From: Caldora sp. SIO3E6
Lineage (GTDB): Bacteria; Cyanobacteriota; Cyanobacteriia; Cyanobacteriales; Coleofasciculaceae
Reading direction: 5' to 3'
DNA: 7,243 nt
Assembly (NCBI GenBank): GCA_010672185.1
Contig: JAAHHL010000331.1
Coordinates: forward strand, 1-7,243
The translations under genes and the position numbers were made by a program. The notes under the pieces are model-generated. The model saw only the letters and a program-made list of their open reading frames with translations, was not told where the DNA came from and made no database searches. How positions within the stretch are numbered: position 1 is the stretch's first letter; every line of letters starts with the position of its first letter. Of this stretch, positions 3,700-7,243 are shown one piece after another.

Positions 3700-5916
3700 C
3701 TATCCTTCCGCACTAATCAACCTCCCATAGACTCCTCCTTCCTCCCACAACTCCTGATGAGTTCCCTGCTGCACTACCTCACCTTCATCCAGCACAATAA
3801 TCTGATCACAATCGATAATCGTACTCAAGCGGTGGGCTACTAGGATACAACTACAATGGCGCGATCGCAGATTTTCGACAATAATTTGTTCAGTCTGAGC
3901 ATCCAAAGCCGAAGTTGCTTCATCCATCACCAAAATTGCTGGATTCTTCACTAAAGCGCGGGCAATTTCCAACCGTTGTCTTTGTCCCCCACTTAAATTA
4001 ACCCCACCTTCAAGTAACTCCCCATCATATCCTCCGGGAATTGCCATAATAGTCCGGTGAATAGCGGCATCTTTACAGGCTTTAGTTAACTCTTCTTCTG
4101 ATATTGTTCCATCCCATAAAGTCAAATTATCCCGCACTGTACCCCCAAAGAGAAAGATATCTTGCTCTACCAGAGATAGGGAATTTGCTAACACCTGACG
4201 GGGTATTTCCTTTCTAGGAATTCCATCTAAGAGAATTTCCCCCTCCCAAGGTTGATAAAGTCCACAAATAAGTTTGGCTAGGGTCGATTTTCCGGAGCCA
4301 CTGGCACCAACTAAAGCTACCCGTTGCCCTGGTTTTAATGAAAAACTAAAGTCTTCAATCAAAGGTGGTTCTACCTGGGAGTAACCAAAAGTGATATTCC
4401 GTAACTCTACATAACCCTCCAAACTGTCAATTCTCCCATCTCCCCATCTCCCCAGCTCCCCATCTCCTCTGCTCCTCCGCTCCTCTGCTCCTCTGCTCCT
4501 CTGCTCCTCCGCTCCTCCGCTCCCCATCTCCAATTCGGGATCGAGGGAATTTCCTAGCACATCATCTAAACGATTCAAATCTCCTTCTAATTCCTGGAGA
4601 GTACTACCAAAATTGACTAAAGTATTAACCGGTTCCTGAAAACTGGACATTAAGCTTTGAAATGCCACTAACATGCCAATACTGAGGTTGCCTTCCATTA
4701 CCTGCAAACCACCAACGATGAGGATTAACATTGAGGTTAAGGAAGTGAGCAAGATGGGCAAAACCCCTAACAACTGATTAGTGACGGACAACTCTTGCTG
4801 TGCGATCGCAGCTTTGGCATAATATCCAGACCAACGGGAAAAGAAGTCTGACTCTAAGGCTGATGCTTTCAAGGTTTCGATGGTTTGCAGTGCGGCAATG
4901 CCAACTCCCGCAACTTTCCCCTCTTCTTGTACTAAACGCAGATTAGCATCAACTCGCCGCCTAGCTACCCACTGCAAAGCTAAGCCATTAATTGTGGCAA
5001 AACCAACCCCAATTAAGGTCAGCAATCCATCATAAGCAAACATCACTACAGCATAGAACAAGAGCATTACTGTATCAATAACCGTAGTTGCCAATTCTCC
5101 CGAAAGTATCTGAGCCACTTGATTATTGAGACTGACACGATTACTAATTTCTCCTGCATATCTTTGGGTATAAAATGGGACAGGCAATCTAAGAATATGC
5201 CACAAGAAACCAGCAGACATTTCTACAGCTAGCTTAATTCCTAACTTACGCAAATACCGTAGCTGCAACAGAGTCAAAATTCCCCTAAATACCGTAGTCA
5301 ACATCATCCCTAAAATCAGGGGACGTATCCAGGCAGTACGATTTTCGACTAGCACCTGATCCACAAATATTTGGCTGAATACCGGAATCGCCAATCCCGG
5401 CAAGACTAAGAGAAATCCCGCTAAAATACAGTAGAGAATTGCCCCAAATGAACCCCGCAAGCGGTCAATTAATGCTAAAATAACATTAGGTTTGCGCCCT
5501 CCCTCTTCAAATTCTGGTCCTGGTTCCATCAGTAAGACCACCCCAGTAAACCCCTGATCAAATTCCTCCCAAGAAACCTTCCGGGGTCCAGTCGCAGGAT
5601 CGTTAAGGAATACCCAATGTTTACTCAGTCCTTCTACTACCAAGAAATGATTGAATTCCCAAAAAACGATGTAGGGTGGCAAGAGTTCTTTGAGTGGTTC
5701 TAGGTCTTCTACTTTAAAGCCATCGGCTTGCATTCCATAGCGTCTAGCGGCAAGAATCAGATGAGAAGCCTTGCTCCCATCACGGGATACTCCACAGGCA
5801 ATACGGAGTTCAGCTAAGGGGACAATGCGGTCATAGTAGCCCAAAATAATCGCTAAAGCAGCTGCACCGCATTCAACTGCCTCCATCTGTAAGACTGTGG
5901 GAGTTTTGACGCGCAT
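3700..5916 (-). CDS. C39-peptidase ABC exporter (PCAT), NHLP/NHLM bacteriocin type
   Basis: This 738-residue inner-membrane protein should cut the leader from precursor peptides and export the core with ATP. Residues 1-130 are a C39 cysteine protease: QMEAVECGAAALA with Q10 and catalytic C16, H90 in FNHFLVVEG and D106 in NDPATGPR. Hydrophobic segments at about 158-180, 197-215, 278-312 and 380-420 form the transmembrane domain. The ATPase has Walker A GASGSGKST (537-545), Q-loop Q585, signature LSGGQ (641-645), Walker B ILVMDE (661-666) and switch H695. The opening MRVKTPTVLQ and the sequence after D106 match my memory of the NHLM peptidase/ATPase family. ATG 5916 is the only usual in-frame start after the TGA at 6028-6030, and it has no Shine-Dalgarno. 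A low-complexity stretch at 463-494, encoded by octamer repeats, lies between membrane and ATPase domains. The second NHLM ABC protein and the HlyD-like partner are not in the window. Confidence 0.96.
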   Translation of the reverse strand: MRVKTPTVLQMEAVECGAAALAIILGYYDRIVPLAELRIACGVSRDGSKASHLILAARRYGMQADGFKVEDLEPLKELLPPYIVFWEFNHFLVVEGLSKHWVFLNDPATGPRKVSWEEFDQGFTGVVLLMEPGPEFEEGGRKPNVILALIDRLRGSFGAILYCILAGFLLVLPGLAIPVFSQIFVDQVLVENRTAWIRPLILGMMLTTVFRGILTLLQLRYLRKLGIKLAVEMSAGFLWHILRLPVPFYTQRYAGEISNRVSLNNQVAQILSGELATTVIDTVMLLFYAVVMFAYDGLLTLIGVGFATINGLALQWVARRRVDANLRLVQEEGKVAGVGIAALQTIETLKASALESDFFSRWSGYYAKAAIAQQELSVTNQLLGVLPILLTSLTSMLILIVGGLQVMEGNLSIGMLVAFQSLMSSFQEPVNTLVNFGSTLQELEGDLNRLDDVLGNSLDPELEMGSGGAEEQRSRGAEERRSRGDGELGRWGDGRIDSLEGYVELRNITFGYSQVEPPLIEDFSFSLKPGQRVALVGASGSGKSTLAKLICGLYQPWEGEILLDGIPRKEIPRQVLANSLSLVEQDIFLFGGTVRDNLTLWDGTISEEELTKACKDAAIHRTIMAIPGGYDGELLEGGVNLSGGQRQRLEIARALVKNPAILVMDEATSALDAQTEQIIVENLRSRHCSCILVAHRLSTIIDCDQIIVLDEGEVVQQGTHQELWEEGGVYGRLISAEG
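4435..4530. repeat. Twelve tandem octamers inside the exporter coding sequence
   Basis: Twelve exact-register 8-bp units: CCCATCTC (units 1, 2, 4, 12), CCCAGCTC (3) and CTCTGCTC/CTCCGCTC (5-11). They total 96 bp, or 32 codons, and encode an 8-residue period (AEEQRSRG, AEERRSRG, DGELGRWG) at residues 463-494. The reading frame survives because twelve units are a multiple of three. Confidence 0.92.
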
Positions 5917-6003
5917 GGAATGGGGAATGGGGAATGGAGAATTGAGAATTGAGAATTGAGAATTGAGAATTGAGAATTGAGAATTGAGAATTGAGAATTG
6001 AGA
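5917..6003. repeat. Heptamer arrays abutting the exporter start codon
   Basis: Three GGAATGG units (5917-5937), a 3-base joint, then nine perfect ATTGAGA units (5941-6003). On the coding strand the CCATTCC repeats run straight into ATG, so there is no Shine-Dalgarno. ORFs reading through here give repeated SQFSILN peptides and are artefacts. Confidence 0.93.
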
Positions 6004-6012
6004 AGGTCGAAT
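5997..6012. repeat. Right copy of the 16-bp direct repeat (ATTGAGAAGGTCGAAT)
   Basis: Identical to 1576-1591 and overlapping the last ATTGAGA heptamer. After it the two flanks diverge (ATAGATTT here, TTAGAATT at the other copy). Confidence 0.8.
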
Positions 6013-6039
6013 ATAGATTTTTTTGACTCAAGGATATTT

Positions 6040-6080
6040 CCATATATAGCGTCTTTTTTAGCCCCAAACACTATATATGG
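6040..6080. promoter_or_regulatory. 10-bp inverted repeat upstream of the exporter (possible operator)
   Basis: CCATATATAG (6040-6049) and CTATATATGG (6071-6080) are perfect inverted copies separated by 21 bp. They lie about 125-165 bases upstream of ATG 5916 in an AT-rich stretch. The centre-to-centre distance of 31 bp is about three helical turns, as expected for paired regulator sites. No confident -35/-10 pair was found for the exporter. The rest of 6081-6193 shows no gene. Confidence 0.4.
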
Positions 6081-6193
6081 GAGTTGACAAAATGCACCAC
6101 CTTTTAACTTGTCACCATTGGGAATTGGGAATTGGGAAGCGATCGCCAATCATACCAAATCCGATTTTTATAGCAGGTGAACAATAATTCAGA

Positions 6194-6224
6194 GTTCCCC
6201 AGAATTGGTAGATTTAGGGGGCAA
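6194..6224. repeat. Solitary half-copy of the repeat amplified at 2284-2897
   Basis: The reverse complement begins TTGCCCCCTAAATC and continues to CCAATTCTGGGG, matching one arm of the 159-bp unit with a few changes. It lacks the partner arm, so it looks like a decayed remnant. Confidence 0.65.
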
Positions 6225-6258
6225 ACTAACCCACCAGAAAGATGATCTATCGGTAAGG

Positions 6259-6272
6259 AGTATCGTTATACT
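6259..6272 (+). promoter_or_regulatory. Weak promoter candidate for the coiled-coil gene
   Basis: AGTAT-CGTT-ATACT is a small dyad containing TATACT (6267-6272), a possible -10 about 100 bases before ATG 6372. No -35 is recognisable at the usual distance. No gene is seen in 6225-6371. Confidence 0.25.
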
Positions 6273-6371
6273 GGATGGACATGGTACATTAGCAGCAAGC
6301 CCTAAGTTAATGATCGACCTTCCCTGTCGCCTGTTGCTACTAGGAGAACATATTATTCGGAGCTGTAAGCT

Positions 6372-6950
6372 ATGGTGAGCCAGACTGAAAACCAAACCCG
6401 CCGAACTGTTCAATCGGAAGTTACTCGTCTGCGGGAAGATTTGCGTCTGAGAGACCAGCTGGTACAGCAATTATCTCAGGAATTGTTCCGCCTGGTCAAA
6501 GGTAATGCCAACTTTATGCCTCAGCCGGAGGTATCGGAACGCCACCAAGCAAGTATGCGCTCCTTACGAGAGCAATTGCAAGAAGTCGAGCAGCAGGTAC
6601 AGTTTTACCAAGAGCAGATCAAAGTCAGGGATGAAGAAATATATCAGTTGCGGCAGTCGGTACAGGAGTTAAATGACCGTTCACGAATGCTAGAGCAGGT
6701 GGTACAGGAGTTGCCCCAGATATATCGGCAGAAGTTTTCAGAGCGAATGATACCAGTAAGGGAAAAGGTGGCGATGTTGCAGAGGGAAAACCGGCAGCTG
6801 CATACGGAGTTACAAAGCGTAAGTTATCGGCTAGCAGTAAGAAACAGAAATATCACCAGGATTGATTTACCGAGTTTTTCTCCCATGGGTGGTGGCCCAA
6901 TTCCCACGTTTGGGAGTCTTGATGGTCTGGCTGAAAGATTTGGTGTTTAA
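6372..6950 (+). CDS. Conserved cyanobacterial coiled-coil protein (192 aa)
   Basis: The protein is rich in Gln, Glu and Arg, with no signal peptide, membrane segment or enzyme motif. Long coiled-coil stretches run over about residues 14-44 and 56-115, and another over about 128-155, broken by a short segment at 45-53 (NANFMPQPE). A helical HPVREK-like stretch (IPVREKVAMLQRENRQLH, 127-144) precedes a Pro/Gly-rich tail (166-192). CGGAG (6358-6362) lies nine bases before the ATG. From memory it resembles a cyanobacterial family annotated as Npun_F5560-like, of unknown function; that name is tentative. A structural or scaffolding role is the most that can be inferred. It is divergent from the exporter and probably unrelated to the peptide system. 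Confidence 0.85.
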   Translation: MVSQTENQTRRTVQSEVTRLREDLRLRDQLVQQLSQELFRLVKGNANFMPQPEVSERHQASMRSLREQLQEVEQQVQFYQEQIKVRDEEIYQLRQSVQELNDRSRMLEQVVQELPQIYRQKFSERMIPVREKVAMLQRENRQLHTELQSVSYRLAVRNRNITRIDLPSFSPMGGGPIPTFGSLDGLAERFGV

Positions 6951-6968
6951 AGATATGAGGCGCTTGCT

Positions 6969-7011
6969 GACTTCTTTTTAGGTAAGGAAAACTCTTGTTC
7001 CTCCTGCCTCC
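6969..7011. repeat. First copy of a ~43-bp direct repeat
   Basis: Starts GACTTCTTTTTAGG and ends AACTCTTGTTCCTCCTGCC. The second copy begins 157 bp downstream at 7126 with four mismatches. It starts 19 bases after the coiled-coil gene stop, and no terminator hairpin is evident. Nothing in 6951-7243 looks coding. Confidence 0.8.
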
Positions 7012-7026
7012 GAAAATAGACGCACC

Positions 7027-7050
7027 GGACGCGGGGACGCGGGGACGCGG
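7027..7050. repeat. Three tandem octamers GGACGCGG
   Basis: Three perfect 8-bp units lying between the two copies of the 43-bp direct repeat; GC-rich compared with the surroundings. Confidence 0.85.
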
Positions 7051-7125
7051 AGACAGCAAGATTTTCATTCTACTCCTGCGGAGAACCCTGCGCGAATGTT
7101 GTGAGGTGAGAGTTCATGGAAGTCT

Positions 7126-7168
7126 GACTTATTTTTAAGCAAGGAAAACTCTTGTTCCTCCTGCCTCC
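7126..7168. repeat. Second copy of the ~43-bp direct repeat
   Basis: Matches 6969-7011 except at four positions, all in the first 16 bases. Its last bases form the start of the heptamer array that follows. Confidence 0.8.
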
Positions 7169-7243
7169 TGCCTCCTGCCTCCTGCCTCCTGCCTCCTGCC
7201 TTCTGCCTCCTGCCTCCTGCCTCCTGCCTCCTGCCTCCTGTCT
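7157..7243. repeat. About twelve tandem heptamers CCTCCTG, running off the right edge
   Basis: The units are near-perfect; one reads CCTTCTG near 7199 and the last visible one ends TGTCT. The first copy of the flanking direct repeat carries only one unit followed by CCTCC, so the array has expanded in the second copy. Confidence 0.9.

Noticed and set aside
5853..6149. 98-residue minus-strand ORF with repeated NSQFSIL
   Set aside because: It is the translation of the ATTGAGA heptamer array and overlaps the exporter start in another frame; the 64-residue ORF at 5873-6067 is the same artefact.
6189..6470. 93-residue minus-strand ORF (and 6853-7068)
   Set aside because: They are antisense to the start and end of the coiled-coil gene and have no supporting features.

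Overview
The window looks like a chromosomal accessory region of a cyanobacterium, probably filamentous. The evidence is seven HIP1 palindromes (GCGATCGC, at 270, 925, 3162, 3287, 3861, 4802 and 6139), abundant 7- and 8-bp tandem repeats, several MITE-like inverted-repeat elements, and a 192-residue coiled-coil protein of a type I associate with cyanobacteria. The species cannot be told from the sequence.

From 1 to 5916 every gene I accept lies on the minus strand, and together they look like a ribosomally made, exported peptide (RiPP/bacteriocin) locus. In transcription order they are: a C39-peptidase ABC exporter of the NHLP/NHLM type (5916-3700); three short peptides, P3 (3534-3337), P2 (3061-2912) and P1 (2161-1853), whose leaders share one motif, (T/P)KLSxxE(L/M) followed by a small-residue/Gly cleavage site, but whose cores are unrelated; a terminator-like hairpin (1742-1780); and a large gene running off the left edge (1577 to <1), which fuses a flavodoxin/FMN-reductase domain to a cyanophycin-synthetase-like ATP-grasp domain. 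The inferred logic is that the exporter's peptidase cuts the leaders and exports the cores. The fusion protein is a candidate tailoring enzyme, but its link to the peptides rests only on position and strand. It probably has its own promoter, and it was not found as a complete ORF because its stop codon lies outside the window.

The non-coding DNA is full of repeats: a MITE-like element whose end supplies an extended -10 (1626-1722); a tandem array of four ~159-bp structured units between P1 and P2 (2284-2897); a second small inverted-repeat element between P2 and P3 (3207-3275); an 8-bp repeat inside the exporter gene (4435-4530), with a related array just after its stop (3638-3677); and twelve heptamers abutting the exporter start codon (5917-6003). 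A 16-bp direct repeat (1576-1591 and 5997-6012) brackets the exporter-plus-peptide block.

On the right, divergently transcribed, is the coiled-coil gene (6372-6950), which looks unrelated to the peptide system. The last ~290 bases hold only repeats.
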